Notes: generated by a model not told the origin, from the sequence alone. Positions 27,571 through 36,445 are shown, counted from the stretch's first letter. The stretch: DNA of 47,997 nt from CAYSYM01 sp964435115 (GCA_964435115.1 CAYSYM010000026.1:1-47997), one strand, 5' to 3'. Numbers and translations: made by a program.

Positions 27571-28296
27571 ATGCCTGAAGACGGTCTCTGCTACAAGCGC
27601 GTCCTGCTCAAGCTCAGCGGCGAGGCGCTCCAGGGGAGTGGCACCTTCGGCATCGATCCGCTCACCGTCGAGTACATCGGCCGGCAGGTCGCCGGGGTGG
27701 TCCAGCGGGGCATCGAGGTCGGGATCGTCATCGGCGGCGGGAACATCTGGCGCGGCGAGCCCGCGTCGACGCGTGGCCTGGACCGCTCCACGGCCGACTA
27801 CATGGGGATGCTGGCCACGGTCATCAACGCGCTTGCGCTCCAGGCGGTGATGGAGCGCATGGGCCTGCACACGCGCGTGCAGAGCGCGGTGACGATGATG
27901 GAGGTGGCCGAGCCGTACATCCGGCGGCGCGCGATCCGGCACCTGGAGAAAGGGCGGGTGGTCATCTTCGCGGCCGGGACTGGCAACCCGTACTTCACGA
28001 CCGACACCGCGGCGGCCCTGCGCGCCCTGGAGATCGGCGCGGACGTCCTGCTGATGGGGAAGAACCGCGTGGACGGCGTCTACAGCGCCGATCCCAACGT
28101 CGACTCCAGGGCGCGGAAGTTCGAGCGCCTGACGCACATGCAGGCGCTGGAGCGCGGCCTCGGCGTCATGGACAGCACGGCCCTCTCGCTGTGCATGGAC
28201 AACAAGCTGCCGATCATCGTGTTCGACCTGGCGAACGAGAGCAACCTGCTCCGCATCGTCGAGGGCGACCGGACGGTGGGCACGCTGATCGCGTAG
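27571..28296 (+). CDS. pyrH: Uridylate kinase (UMP kinase)
   Basis: 241 residues from the ATG at 27571; an in-frame GTG at 27556 is possible. Amino-acid-kinase fold: RVLLKLSGEALQG (about 9-21), GIVIGGGNIWRG, GTGNPYFTTDTAAALRALEIGAD and KVDGVY-like NRVDGVYSADP. It phosphorylates UMP to UDP, feeding RNA and UDP-sugar synthesis. The usual tsf-pyrH-frr order is kept, but with a 117-base gap before it and 260 after. Confidence 0.96.
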   Translation: MPEDGLCYKRVLLKLSGEALQGSGTFGIDPLTVEYIGRQVAGVVQRGIEVGIVIGGGNIWRGEPASTRGLDRSTADYMGMLATVINALALQAVMERMGLHTRVQSAVTMMEVAEPYIRRRAIRHLEKGRVVIFAAGTGNPYFTTDTAAALRALEIGADVLLMGKNRVDGVYSADPNVDSRARKFERLTHMQALERGLGVMDSTALSLCMDNKLPIIVFDLANESNLLRIVEGDRTVGTLIA

Positions 28297-28556
28297 GAGG
28301 GGCGTGGTGGAGGCGGGGAGTGGCGAGGGCCGCGAGCCGAGTGGCCGCCCGTCTGGCGCGCGACCCGTGGCGCTGATACCGGTGAGGCATTGCGCCGCGT
28401 CGCGAGCATGGGACACCATCGACGCGGTGGCCGGGCGCGTGGCCGGGCGCGCGGCAGCGTGCAACCCCTGGCACACGCCGCGTGACGGGCGCGCCGCTGA
28501 GCCAGCCCGAACGGTGCGCCCGCGGCGCCACACACAGCGACGCGAGGGGCGTGGAG
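28297..28556. other. pyrH-frr spacer
   Basis: No supported gene. Contains an exact 12-bp tandem duplication, GTGGCCGGGCGC twice (28427-28450). The open frames here are Arg/Gly/Pro-rich without any family feature. Confidence 0.4.
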
Positions 28557-29114
28557 ATGCTTGAGGAGATCGTGAAGACCGCCGAGCACAAGATGAAGCG
28601 GGCGGTCGAGGTCTTCGGCCAGGAGCTGAGGAGTATCCGCACCGGCCGAGCCTCGCCGGCGCTGCTGGATCGCTTGCAGGTGGACTACTACGGCACGCCC
28701 ACGCCCGTGAACGCGGTGGCGAACATCTCGGCCCCGGACCCGAGGCTGGTGGTGATCCAGCCCTGGGACCGCAGCCTGCTCGGAGCCATCGAGAAGGCCG
28801 TCCAGAAGTCAGACCTGGGTATCAACCCGACGAACGACGGCCAGGTGCTCCGCCTGGCCATCCCGCAGCCGACGGAGGAGCGCCGCCGCGAGCTGGTGAA
28901 GCAGGTACACCACCGGGCCGAAGAGGCGCGGGTGGCCGTGCGCAACGTGCGCCGAGACGCGGTGGACCACGTCAAGCGGCTCGACCGTGAGGGGCAGGTA
29001 TCGGCGGAGGAAGCCCACCGGACGCAAGAGAAGCTGCAGAAGCTCACCGACCAGTTCATTCGCCAGATCGACGACCTCTCCAGGAAGAAGGAAGCCGAGG
29101 TCATGGAGGTCTAG
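28557..29114 (+). CDS. frr: Ribosome recycling factor
   Basis: Splits post-termination ribosomes with EF-G. 185 residues, exactly family length, from the ATG at 28557 with GAGGGG about 8 bases upstream; 25 open codons before it are ignored. Hallmarks: RSIRTGRASPALLDRLQVDYYGTPTPVNAVANISAPDPR, IQPWDRSLLGAIEKAV, SDLGINPTNDGQVLRLAIPQPTEERRRELVK, and the final three-helix EAHRTQEKLQKLTDQFIRQID. Confidence 0.97.
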   Translation: MLEEIVKTAEHKMKRAVEVFGQELRSIRTGRASPALLDRLQVDYYGTPTPVNAVANISAPDPRLVVIQPWDRSLLGAIEKAVQKSDLGINPTNDGQVLRLAIPQPTEERRRELVKQVHHRAEEARVAVRNVRRDAVDHVKRLDREGQVSAEEAHRTQEKLQKLTDQFIRQIDDLSRKKEAEVMEV

Positions 29115-29117
29115 CGC

Positions 29118-29876
29118 GTGGCCCTCGTCGCACCAGCGCCACGGGCGGCGTCCACCGTCCAGGCCGCGGCGGAGCTCGGACTCCAGGCGATCCCGCGACA
29201 CGTGGCCATCATCATGGACGGGAACGGACGCTGGGCCTCGCGCCGTGGCCTGCCTCGCCTGGCGGGGCACCACGCCGGGACGGAGAACGTCCGCCGCATC
29301 ACGACAGCCTGCAGTGACGTGGGCGTGGCGGTGCTGACAATCTACGCGTTCTCGACGGAGAACTGGCGGCGGCCGCCCGAGGAGGTGCGGGGGCTCATGG
29401 CGCTCCTGGCCCACCGGATCGACCGCGAGGCGGCCGAGCTGCACCGGAACAACGTTCAGATCCGCCACATCGGGACGCTGGAGCAGATCGCGCCGCCACT
29501 GGCGGAGCGGGTGCGGCGGGCGGTAGAGCTGACGGCCGGCAACACGCGCATGGTCCTGAACGTGGCGTTCAACTACGGTGGGCGAGCGGAGATCGTCCGC
29601 GCAGTGCGGCGGATGATCGCGGAGGGTGTTGCCCCCGAGGAGATCACGGAGGAGGGGCTCGACCGCTACCTCGACACCACCGGGCTGCCCGATCCGGACC
29701 TGGTCATCCGGACCGGGGGAGAGATGCGGCTGAGCAACTTCCTCCTGTGGCAGGCCGCCTACGCCGAGTACTATTCAACGCCGGTATGCTGGCCAGACTT
29801 CGGACGGGAGGAGCTGTTCCAGGCGTTCCGAGAGTACGGCCGGCGCGTCCGCCGCTTCGGGGGTCTGGTCCAGTAG
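29118..29876 (+). CDS. uppS: Isoprenyl transferase (undecaprenyl diphosphate synthase)
   Basis: 252 residues, GTG start 4 bases after frr. IIMDGNGRWA with the catalytic Asp34, FSTENWRRPPEEV, and RTGGEMRLSNFLLWQAAYAE carrying the diphosphate-binding Arg residues. It makes the C55 (or other cis-polyprenyl) carrier for cell-wall precursors from products of the pathway encoded by dxr and ispG just downstream. The usual RTSGEQR reads RTGGEMR here. Confidence 0.95.
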   Translation: MALVAPAPRAASTVQAAAELGLQAIPRHVAIIMDGNGRWASRRGLPRLAGHHAGTENVRRITTACSDVGVAVLTIYAFSTENWRRPPEEVRGLMALLAHRIDREAAELHRNNVQIRHIGTLEQIAPPLAERVRRAVELTAGNTRMVLNVAFNYGGRAEIVRAVRRMIAEGVAPEEITEEGLDRYLDTTGLPDPDLVIRTGGEMRLSNFLLWQAAYAEYYSTPVCWPDFGREELFQAFREYGRRVRRFGGLVQ

Positions 29877-29919
29877 GGCGCCTCCGGGCGAGACGCCGCG
29901 TCCGGAGGCTCGCGCCACG

Positions 29920-30780
29920 GTGGCCGCGAGGGAGGTAGCCCCGGTCGTGCGGGGCCAGGGCGGCACCTCGCTGGCGCTCCGCGTGCTGTCTGGCGTCGTC
30001 GCCGTCCCCCTCCTGCTCGGCGTCAGCTACCTGGGCGGCTCCGTGTACGGCCTGGCGGTGGCTGGCGCCACCGTACTTGGGGCGTGGGAGGCGCGCCGCC
30101 TGCTCCGCGCCAGCGGCCACATGACGGTGGATAGCCTCCTGCTCGGGGTGTCGGCCCTGCTCCCGCTGGACGCGTGGTTCTTCGGCCAGGAGGGCCAGAC
30201 CGGCTGGGTCGTCGCGCCGCACGGGATGCTCATCCTTGCGGCCGCGGCCATCGCCAGCCTCAGCGGCCTCCTGCTTCGCCGCCGCCTGGAAGGGGCGCTG
30301 GTGGTGTGGGCGCTGTCGTTAGCGCTCGCGGTCTATCTGGGGGGCCTCATGCAATTCTTCGCGCCGCTCCGGCAGAGGGCGGACGGCGCCTTCTGGGTCA
30401 TGCTGCTGCTGGGTCTGAGCTGGTCGTGCGACACGGCGGCTTACTTCGTCGGCCGGGCATTTGGACGGGTGCCGCTCGCGCCAGCGGTGAGCCCGAAGAA
30501 GTCGGTGGAGGGCGCGGCAGCCGGGCTTGCCGCGGCCACGGCGGTCGCGGTCGTCGTCGGGCTTGCCTCCGGCAAGCCGCTGCCTCTCCTGGCCGGGTAC
30601 GGCGCGGTGATCGGCGCGGCGACGATCCTCGGCGACCTGGCCGAGTCGCTGCTGAAGCGCCAGGTGGGCGCCAAGGACTCGGGCGTGCTGGTGCCCGGCC
30701 ACGGAGGCGTCCTGGACCGCATGGATAGCCTGCTCTTCTGCGCCCCCGTGGCAGTGGTGTACCTGCTCCTGCTCGCATGA
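29920..30780 (+). CDS. cdsA: Phosphatidate cytidylyltransferase
   Basis: 286 residues with about seven hydrophobic membrane segments. The C-terminal family signature is complete: SLLKRQVGAKDSGVLVPGHGGVLDRMDS (about 246-273). It produces CDP-diacylglycerol for phospholipid synthesis at the inner membrane. The GTG start is moderately sure. Its TGA overlaps the dxr ATG by 4 bases (ATGA). Confidence 0.94.
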   Translation: MAAREVAPVVRGQGGTSLALRVLSGVVAVPLLLGVSYLGGSVYGLAVAGATVLGAWEARRLLRASGHMTVDSLLLGVSALLPLDAWFFGQEGQTGWVVAPHGMLILAAAAIASLSGLLLRRRLEGALVVWALSLALAVYLGGLMQFFAPLRQRADGAFWVMLLLGLSWSCDTAAYFVGRAFGRVPLAPAVSPKKSVEGAAAGLAAATAVAVVVGLASGKPLPLLAGYGAVIGAATILGDLAESLLKRQVGAKDSGVLVPGHGGVLDRMDSLLFCAPVAVVYLLLLA

Positions 30781-31925
30781 GACGGATTGCACTGCTGGGG
30801 AGCACCGGTTCCATCGGCAGGCAGACGCTCGAGGTGGTGCGCTGGCACCCGGACCAGTTCCGGGTCACCGCGCTGGTGGCGAGCCGACCCTCGGAGCTGT
30901 TCGTCCAGCAAGTCCGGGAGTTCCGGCCGCGGATTGCCTGCCTCACGGCCGCCGACCCCGGGGTGGCGCCGCCGGTGCCCGGCGTGGCCGTGCTCGCCGG
31001 CCCGGCGCACCTGCCGGCGATCGCCCGCGAGGCCGACGTGGATCTGCTGCTGGTGGCGACCAGCGGCACGGTAGGCTTCGAGCCCACGCTGGCGGCGCTG
31101 GACGCGGGCAAGCCGGTGGCGCTGGCCAACAAGGAGACGCTCATCATGGCGGGCCACCTCGTCACCGAGGCCGCGCGCCGCGGCGGGGCGCGACTGCTGC
31201 CGATCGACAGCGAGCACATTGCCATCTGGCAGTGCCTGGCCGGGGAGGAGCCCGTTGCCCAGCGGGTGCGCCGGCTCATCGTGACTGCCTCGGGCGGGGC
31301 GCTTCGCCACCTGCCGGCCGAGGAGCTGGCGGCGGTCACGCCAGCCCAGGCGCTGCGGCATCCCACCTGGCGCATGGGCCCCAAGATCACCATCGATTCC
31401 GCCACCCTGATGAATAAAGGGCTGGAGGTCATCGAGGCGCACTGGCTGTTCGGCCTGCCGTACGACCGGATCGGGGTGGTGATCCACCACCAGAGCGTGA
31501 TCCATTCGCTGGTCGAGTTCGTCGACGGATCGGTAAAGGCGCAGCTCGGTCTGCCGGACATGCGCCTGCCGATCCAGTACGCGCTTACCTACCCCGAGCG
31601 CTTGGAGGCGCCCGTCCCGCCACTGGACCTTCCAGCGATCGCACAGCTCACCTTCTCGGCCGTGGACGAACGCCGCTACCGTTGTCTGGGGCTGGCATAC
31701 GCCGCCGGCCGGCAGGGAGGCACGTTCCCGACAGTGCTCAACGCCGCCAATGAAGAGGCGGTCGCCCGCTTCCTGGCACACGACCTGCGGTTCGACCAGC
31801 TCCCGTGCGCCATCGAGGACGCGCTCGCCGCGCACAGCGGGGTCGCCAGTCCGGGACTGGAAGAGGTGCAGGCGGCCGACGCGTGGGCGCGCGCGTTTGC
31901 CCGCGCGTGGCAGCCCGTCTCCTGA
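30777..31925 (+). CDS. dxr: 1-deoxy-D-xylulose-5-phosphate reductoisomerase
   Basis: Second enzyme of the MEP isoprenoid pathway; makes MEP with NADPH. 382 residues. NADPH-binding LLGSTGSIGRQTL (6-18), LANKETLIMAG, metal/substrate site DSEHIAIWQCL, TASGGALRHLP, and TWRMGPKITIDSATLMNKGLEVIEAHWLFG. ATGA overlap with cdsA implies coupled translation. Confidence 0.97.
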   Translation: MRRIALLGSTGSIGRQTLEVVRWHPDQFRVTALVASRPSELFVQQVREFRPRIACLTAADPGVAPPVPGVAVLAGPAHLPAIAREADVDLLLVATSGTVGFEPTLAALDAGKPVALANKETLIMAGHLVTEAARRGGARLLPIDSEHIAIWQCLAGEEPVAQRVRRLIVTASGGALRHLPAEELAAVTPAQALRHPTWRMGPKITIDSATLMNKGLEVIEAHWLFGLPYDRIGVVIHHQSVIHSLVEFVDGSVKAQLGLPDMRLPIQYALTYPERLEAPVPPLDLPAIAQLTFSAVDERRYRCLGLAYAAGRQGGTFPTVLNAANEEAVARFLAHDLRFDQLPCAIEDALAAHSGVASPGLEEVQAADAWARAFARAWQPVS

Positions 31926-31947
31926 TCCAGGGCGTCCCGCCCCCGGT

Positions 31948-31956
31948 TGTTATGAT
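31948..31956 (+). promoter_or_regulatory. Possible internal promoter before rseP
   Basis: TGTTATGAT, an extended -10, lies in the 52-base dxr-rseP spacer, 21 bases before the rseP ATG. No clear -35. Confidence 0.4.
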
Positions 31957-31977
31957 CCCGCCGAGGGTCTCGCCTGC

Positions 31978-33048
31978 ATGAACGTCCTGGCTTTCATTCC
32001 CGTGCTCAGTCTCCTGATGATCGTGCACGAGCTCGGGCACTTCGTCACCGCGCGCCTGGCGGGGATCACCGTCCAGGAGTTCGGGATCGGCCTGCCGCCG
32101 CGCCTGTGGGGTTTCAAACGCAACGGGGTCGTCTACTCGATCAACTGGATTCCATTCGGGGCGTTCGTGAAGATGCTCGGCGAGGAGGATCCCTCGGCGC
32201 CGGGGAGCTTCGCCAGCAAGCCCCGCGGGACCAGGGCGATCGTCCTGGCCGCTGGATCGGGCATGAACTTCCTCCTGGCGATCGTGGCGTTCACGCTGGC
32301 GTTCCTGGTGGGCGTGCCGACGATCGCCCCAGAGAGCCCGGTGCGGCTGGCCGGCGTCTCGCCCGACAGTCCCGCGTTGCAGGCGGGCCTGCGGGAGGGG
32401 GACGTGGTGGTGTCGTTCAACGGCCAGCCGGTCGCGAACGCGCAGCGGTTCCGCGAGCTGACGCAGCAGCACCTCGGGGAGTCCGTGGAGATCGTGGTCC
32501 GGCGCGGAGAGGCGCAGGTTGTCGCGCAGCTCACGCCGCGCGTGAATCCCCCGCCCGGCCAGGGGTCGATGGGTGTGGCCCTGGCGGTCAGCACCACGAT
32601 CAGGCAGTACCCCCCGCTCGTCGCGCTGGCGAACGGTGCCGACCAGACGCTGCGTGCGGTGGGGATCACGTTCCTGGTCCCGAAGCTCTTGGTTGACGGG
32701 GCAATTGCGCCGAGCGAGGCGCGCCCGATCGGCGTGCCTGGGATGGCGCAGCTCACGGGCCAGGCGGTCGAGTACGCCGTGGACACCGGCCTGTGGTACC
32801 CCCTCTTCATGCTCACGGGGATGTTCAGCGCCGGCCTGTCGGTGGCGAACATGCTACCGATCCCGGCGCTGGACGGCGGCCGGCTCTTCTTCGTGCTGCT
32901 GGAGTGGATCCGTGGCCGGCGCATTCCGCCGGAGCGGGAGGCGGCCTACCACTTCGTGGGGATCGTGGTGCTGCTGACGCTGATGCTGCTCATCTCCCTG
33001 AACGACATCCTCTCGCCGCTCCCCTCCGTCAACTGGGGGCTGCGATGA
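31978..33048 (+). CDS. rseP: Site-2 intramembrane zinc metalloprotease (RseP/RasP)
   Basis: 356 residues from the ATG at 31978; upstream open codons overlap dxr in another frame. The first membrane helix carries HELGH (His17, Glu18, His21). A PDZ domain (about 105-185: SPALQAGLREGDVVVSFNGQPV) is periplasmic or extracytoplasmic. The third zinc ligand is Asp299 in NMLPIPALDGGR, and a last membrane helix follows (about 322-342). It releases membrane-tethered regulators or clears signal peptides; no anti-sigma target lies in the window. Confidence 0.95.
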   Translation: MNVLAFIPVLSLLMIVHELGHFVTARLAGITVQEFGIGLPPRLWGFKRNGVVYSINWIPFGAFVKMLGEEDPSAPGSFASKPRGTRAIVLAAGSGMNFLLAIVAFTLAFLVGVPTIAPESPVRLAGVSPDSPALQAGLREGDVVVSFNGQPVANAQRFRELTQQHLGESVEIVVRRGEAQVVAQLTPRVNPPPGQGSMGVALAVSTTIRQYPPLVALANGADQTLRAVGITFLVPKLLVDGAIAPSEARPIGVPGMAQLTGQAVEYAVDTGLWYPLFMLTGMFSAGLSVANMLPIPALDGGRLFFVLLEWIRGRRIPPEREAAYHFVGIVVLLTLMLLISLNDILSPLPSVNWGLR

Positions 33049-33065
33049 GGCGGGGGTGAGGCGTC

Positions 33066-34808
33066 GTGCTGACCGCTGCCCGGCCGTACTGCCCCAGTCG
33101 CTACGCCTACCGCCGCCGGCGCGCCCGCGAAGTCGCCATCGGGTCGGTCGTCCTCGGCGGCAGCCAGCCGATTCGCGTCCAGTCGATGACCACTACGCGC
33201 ACGCAGGACGTGGACGCGACGCTCGCCCAGACGCTCCGCCTGGTCGAAGCGGGCTGCGAGATCGTGCGGCTCACCGCGCCGACGGTGAGCGACGCGCGGG
33301 CCATCGGCGAGGTGAAACGGCGCCTGCGCGTGAGGGGCGTGGACGTGCCGCTGGTGGCCGACATCCACTTCAGCCCCTCGGCCGCCCTGGAGGCCGCCGA
33401 GCACGTGGAGAAGGTGCGCATCAACCCCGGCAACTTCGCCGACCAGAAGCTGTTCAGGGCGCGCGAGTACACGGACGACGACTACGCCGCCGAGCTGGCA
33501 CGCATCGAAGAGCGGTTCACCCCCCTGGTACTGAAGTGCAAGGCCCGCGGCATCGCCATGCGGATCGGGTCGAACCACGGCTCCCTCTCGGACCGCATCA
33601 TGAACCGCTACGGCGACACGCCGGCCGGGATGGTGGAGTCGGCCCTCGAGTTCGTGCGGATCGCGCGCAAGCACGCGTACCACGACCTCGTGCTGTCGAT
33701 GAAGGCGTCCAGCCCGAGAGTGATGATCCAGGCCTACCGCCTGCTCGTCGCCTGGATGGACGAGGAGGGGATGGACTACCCGCTCCACCTCGGCGTCACG
33801 GAGGCGGGGCTCGGCGAGGACGGTCGTGTGAAGTCGGCGGTCGGCATCGGCGCGCTGCTAGACGACGGCCTGGGGGACACGGTGCGCGTCTCGCTCACCG
33901 AGGAGCCCGAGGCGGAGATCCCAGTGGCGCGGCGGCTCGTCGAGCCGTACAACCGCGGCCTCCCCGGCGCCCGGTCCTTCGACGCGCTCCCGCTCTCAGA
34001 TGCCCGCTCCGAGTCCGTCGACCCGTACAGCTCCATCCGTCGCCCCTCCGAGACGGTCGACCTGGGCGGACTGCGGGTGGGTGGTGACGCGCCGGTTGCT
34101 GTGCTGGAGCCCCCAGAAGCCGCCCTCGTGGGGCGCCAGCCCGACCTGTGGAGGCTGGCTACCGTGGTGGAGCCGGTGCCATGGTACGACGCCGTTCGTG
34201 TCTACCGGGCGCTGGTCGCCCGCCTGGCCCGGGCAGGAGACCGCCGCCCGGTGCACCTGCGCCTCGAGCTCGGGACGACGGAGGCGCAGGAGGTGCTCCT
34301 GCGGACGGCGACCGTGCTCGGGTCGCTCCTGTGCGATGGCATCGGCGACAGCGTGGGGCTGAGCGCACCCCTGCCCGCCGACGAGCGCGAGCGACTGCTG
34401 TTCGCCGTGCTGCAGGGATCGGGCGCGCGCATCACGAAGCCGGAGTACGTCTCGTGCCCGTCCTGCGGACGCACGCTCTTCGATCTCCAGAGCACGACGG
34501 AGCGAATTCGGGCGCGCACGTCCCACCTCACGGGCGTCCGAATCGCCGTCATGGGGTGCGTGGTGAACGGCCCTGGCGAGATGGCGGACGCCCACTTCGG
34601 CTACGTCGGCGGCTCGCCCGGCCATGTCAACCTGTACGTGGGCAAGGAGGTCGTCGAGAAGGGCGTGCCCGAAGCGATTGCCGACGAGCGCCTGGTCGCC
34701 TTGATCCGCGCGCGGGGGAGGTGGATCGACCCGCCCTCCGCCTCGGTACCGCCGCCTCCCGACCTGTCGGGCGCCGGGCACGGCTCGGCCGGGGCGCACT
34801 CCCATTGA
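33066..34808 (+). CDS. ispG: 4-hydroxy-3-methylbut-2-en-1-yl diphosphate synthase, long form
   Basis: Penultimate MEP-pathway enzyme, 4Fe-4S dependent. 580 residues, GTG start, against about 350-400 for the common two-domain form. The TIM-barrel starts VQSMTTTRTQDVDATLAQ, with ADIHFSP, KVRINPGNF and RIGSNHGSLSDRI. The iron-sulphur domain has Cys464 and Cys467 (CPSCGRTLF), Cys498 and Glu505 (GCVVNGPGE). The additional stretch of about 170 residues between them (roughly 285-450) corresponds to the extra domain of the plant/Chlamydia-type enzyme. A His/Gly/Pro tail follows the core. The nusA promoter overlaps its stop codon. Confidence 0.95.
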   Translation: MLTAARPYCPSRYAYRRRRAREVAIGSVVLGGSQPIRVQSMTTTRTQDVDATLAQTLRLVEAGCEIVRLTAPTVSDARAIGEVKRRLRVRGVDVPLVADIHFSPSAALEAAEHVEKVRINPGNFADQKLFRAREYTDDDYAAELARIEERFTPLVLKCKARGIAMRIGSNHGSLSDRIMNRYGDTPAGMVESALEFVRIARKHAYHDLVLSMKASSPRVMIQAYRLLVAWMDEEGMDYPLHLGVTEAGLGEDGRVKSAVGIGALLDDGLGDTVRVSLTEEPEAEIPVARRLVEPYNRGLPGARSFDALPLSDARSESVDPYSSIRRPSETVDLGGLRVGGDAPVAVLEPPEAALVGRQPDLWRLATVVEPVPWYDAVRVYRALVARLARAGDRRPVHLRLELGTTEAQEVLLRTATVLGSLLCDGIGDSVGLSAPLPADERERLLFAVLQGSGARITKPEYVSCPSCGRTLFDLQSTTERIRARTSHLTGVRIAVMGCVVNGPGEMADAHFGYVGGSPGHVNLYVGKEVVEKGVPEAIADERLVALIRARGRWIDPPSASVPPPPDLSGAGHGSAGAHSH

Positions 34809-34832
34809 GCGAGCCGGGCGCTGTGATATACT
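34805..34832 (+). promoter_or_regulatory. Promoter of the nusA-infB operon
   Basis: TTGAGC (34805-34810), a 16-bp spacer and TGA-TATACT (-10 at 34827-34832, extended). The -35 overlaps the ispG stop codon. The start point expected near 34839 gives a leader of about 110 nt. Confidence 0.7.
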
Positions 34833-34876
34833 CAGTCCAGCTAACGCCGAACGCGCAGGCCAGGTCATGCGGTCCG

Positions 34877-34906
34877 GAAGTGGGTAACCCCCACTTCTTT
34901 TGTTGT
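34877..34906 (+). terminator. Intrinsic-terminator-like attenuator in the nusA leader
   Basis: GAAGTGGG (34877-34884), a 5-base loop and CCCACTTC (34890-34897), then TTTTGTTGT: a perfect 8-bp stem with a T-rich tail, the only textbook intrinsic terminator in the window. It lies between the promoter and the nusA ATG, so it should attenuate the operon. Similar stem-plus-T elements occur upstream of rimP-nusA operons in other bacteria. Confidence 0.7.
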
Positions 34907-34949
34907 CGCGACGGTTCCTTTCACCCCAGAGAACGGGAGGCACGCCAGC

Positions 34950-36131
34950 ATGAAGAGTGAGTTCATGACGGCCATCACGCAGCTCGCGGCCGAGAAGGGT
35001 GTGCCTCGCGAGATGGTGATCGAAGCGATCGAGGCAGCGCTCGTCTCGGCCTACAAGCGCGACCAGGAGGACGCGCGCCACATCACCGGCGAGATCGACA
35101 AGGAGACCGGCGAGCCCCGTGTCTACCACTGGCTCACCGTGGTCGACGAGGTCCCGGACGACGTCGAGGACGATTCGAACCTGATCATCGTGGAGCAGGC
35201 GCGGACGCTGAAGGGACCGGATGGGACCCCGCTCTTCCCGGACGCGAAGCCGGGCGACCAGATCTACGAGGATGTGACGCCGCCCCAGTTCGGACGCATC
35301 GCGGCGCAGACGGCCAAGCAGGTCGTCATGCAGAAGCTGCGGGACGCCGAGCGCCGCCTGGTGTTCAACCAGTTTGCCGAGCGTGCCGGCGAGATCGTCC
35401 ACGGGGTGGTCCAGCGGATCGAGCAAGGGACGGTCGTGGTGGAGATCGAGCGTGTCGAGGCGGTGATGCCGCGCAGCGAGCAGATGCCGACGGAGCGCTA
35501 CTACCAGGGGCAGCGGCTCCGGGTCTACGTCGCCGAGGTGCGGGACACGCCGCGCGGACCGCAGGTAATCGTCTCGCGGGCCCACCGGCTCATGCTGCGG
35601 CGTCTCTTCGAGCAGGAGGTGCCCGAGATCTTCAGCGGCGCCGTGGAGATCAAGGCGATCGCCCGCGAAGCGGGCTTCCGCTCGAAGGTGGCCGTGGCCG
35701 CCCGCCAGGAAGGCATCGACCCGGTCGGCTCCTGCGTCGGCGTGCGCGGCGTCCGCATCCAGAACATCGTCAACGAGCTGAGCGGCGAGAAGATCGACGT
35801 CGTCGAGTGGAACGAAGACCCGGCGCGGTACGTGGCCAACGCGCTCAGCCCGGCGCAGGTGAGCCACGTGACCATCGAGGACGGGACGCGGACCGCCAAG
35901 GTCATCGTGCCTGAGCGCCAGCTCTCGCTCGCCATCGGCAAGGAGGGGCAGAACGCCCGCCTGGCTGCCAAGCTGACGGGCTGGCGCATCGACATCAAGA
36001 GCGACGTGGCGGTGGCGGCCGCGGCGGAAGGTGCCCCGCCGGGCGACCGGCCGACTGCCGAACGCGAGGCGCCGGAGGGAGCCACCCCGGCGGCCGAACG
36101 GCCGGAACCGGTCGGAGCAAGGAAGGAGTAG
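34950..36131 (+). CDS. nusA: Transcription termination/antitermination protein NusA
   Basis: 393 residues; GGGAGG lies 9 bases before the ATG. N-terminal RNAP-binding domain (MTAITQLAAEKGVPREMVIEAIEAALVSAYKR, PQFGRIAAQTAKQVVMQKLRDAER), an S1 domain (about 145-205), then KH1 and KH2 (VGSCVGVRGVRIQNIVNELSGEKIDVVEW; LAIGKEGQNARLAAKLTGWRIDIKS). The C-terminal 50 residues are Ala/Pro/Glu-rich; there are no acidic AR repeats. rimP, which normally precedes nusA, is absent: only 141 bases separate ispG and nusA. Its own leader terminator suggests autoregulation. Confidence 0.96.
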   Translation: MKSEFMTAITQLAAEKGVPREMVIEAIEAALVSAYKRDQEDARHITGEIDKETGEPRVYHWLTVVDEVPDDVEDDSNLIIVEQARTLKGPDGTPLFPDAKPGDQIYEDVTPPQFGRIAAQTAKQVVMQKLRDAERRLVFNQFAERAGEIVHGVVQRIEQGTVVVEIERVEAVMPRSEQMPTERYYQGQRLRVYVAEVRDTPRGPQVIVSRAHRLMLRRLFEQEVPEIFSGAVEIKAIAREAGFRSKVAVAARQEGIDPVGSCVGVRGVRIQNIVNELSGEKIDVVEWNEDPARYVANALSPAQVSHVTIEDGTRTAKVIVPERQLSLAIGKEGQNARLAAKLTGWRIDIKSDVAVAAAAEGAPPGDRPTAEREAPEGATPAAERPEPVGARKE

Positions 36132-36136
36132 CGGGC

Positions 36137-36445
36137 GTGGCGCGCGGCCCCCGCACACCGGGGCGCCCGCGGCACGTCCCGCAGCGGACCTGCGTGGCTT
36201 GCCGGCGGGGCAGGGCGAAGCGCGAGCTGGTGCGGATCGTTCGCACGGTCGACGGACGGGTGCAGATCGATCCGACCGGCAAGAGATCCGGGCGTGGCGC
36301 GTACCTGTGCGGCGAGCCGGCGTGCTGGTCCACGGCGTTCAAGCGAGGGGTCCTGCCTCGCACACTCAAGATCGAAGCGGTTCCCGAGGATGACCTCAGG
36401 ACGCTCCAGGCATATGCAGACGCATTGACAACCACCCCAGCGTAG
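36137..36445 (+). CDS. rnpM: YlxR-family RNA-binding protein RnpM
   Basis: 102 residues, GTG start 5 bases after nusA. Hallmarks are RTCVACRRGRAKRELVRIVR (about 17-36) and RSGRGAYLCGEPACW (about 50-64). RnpM in Firmicutes binds RNase P RNA and modulates its activity. It sits in the conserved nusA-rnpM-infB order; the L7Ae-like gene sometimes found next is missing. Confidence 0.92.
   Translation: MARGPRTPGRPRHVPQRTCVACRRGRAKRELVRIVRTVDGRVQIDPTGKRSGRGAYLCGEPACWSTAFKRGVLPRTLKIEAVPEDDLRTLQAYADALTTTPA

Noticed and set aside
28304..28564. Small open frame in the pyrH-frr spacer
   Set aside because: Arg/Gly/Pro-rich, no recognisable domain, contains the 12-bp tandem duplication; not supported as a gene.
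34809..34949. Possible rimP gene between ispG and nusA
   Set aside because: Only 141 bases and no suitable frame; RimP needs about 450.
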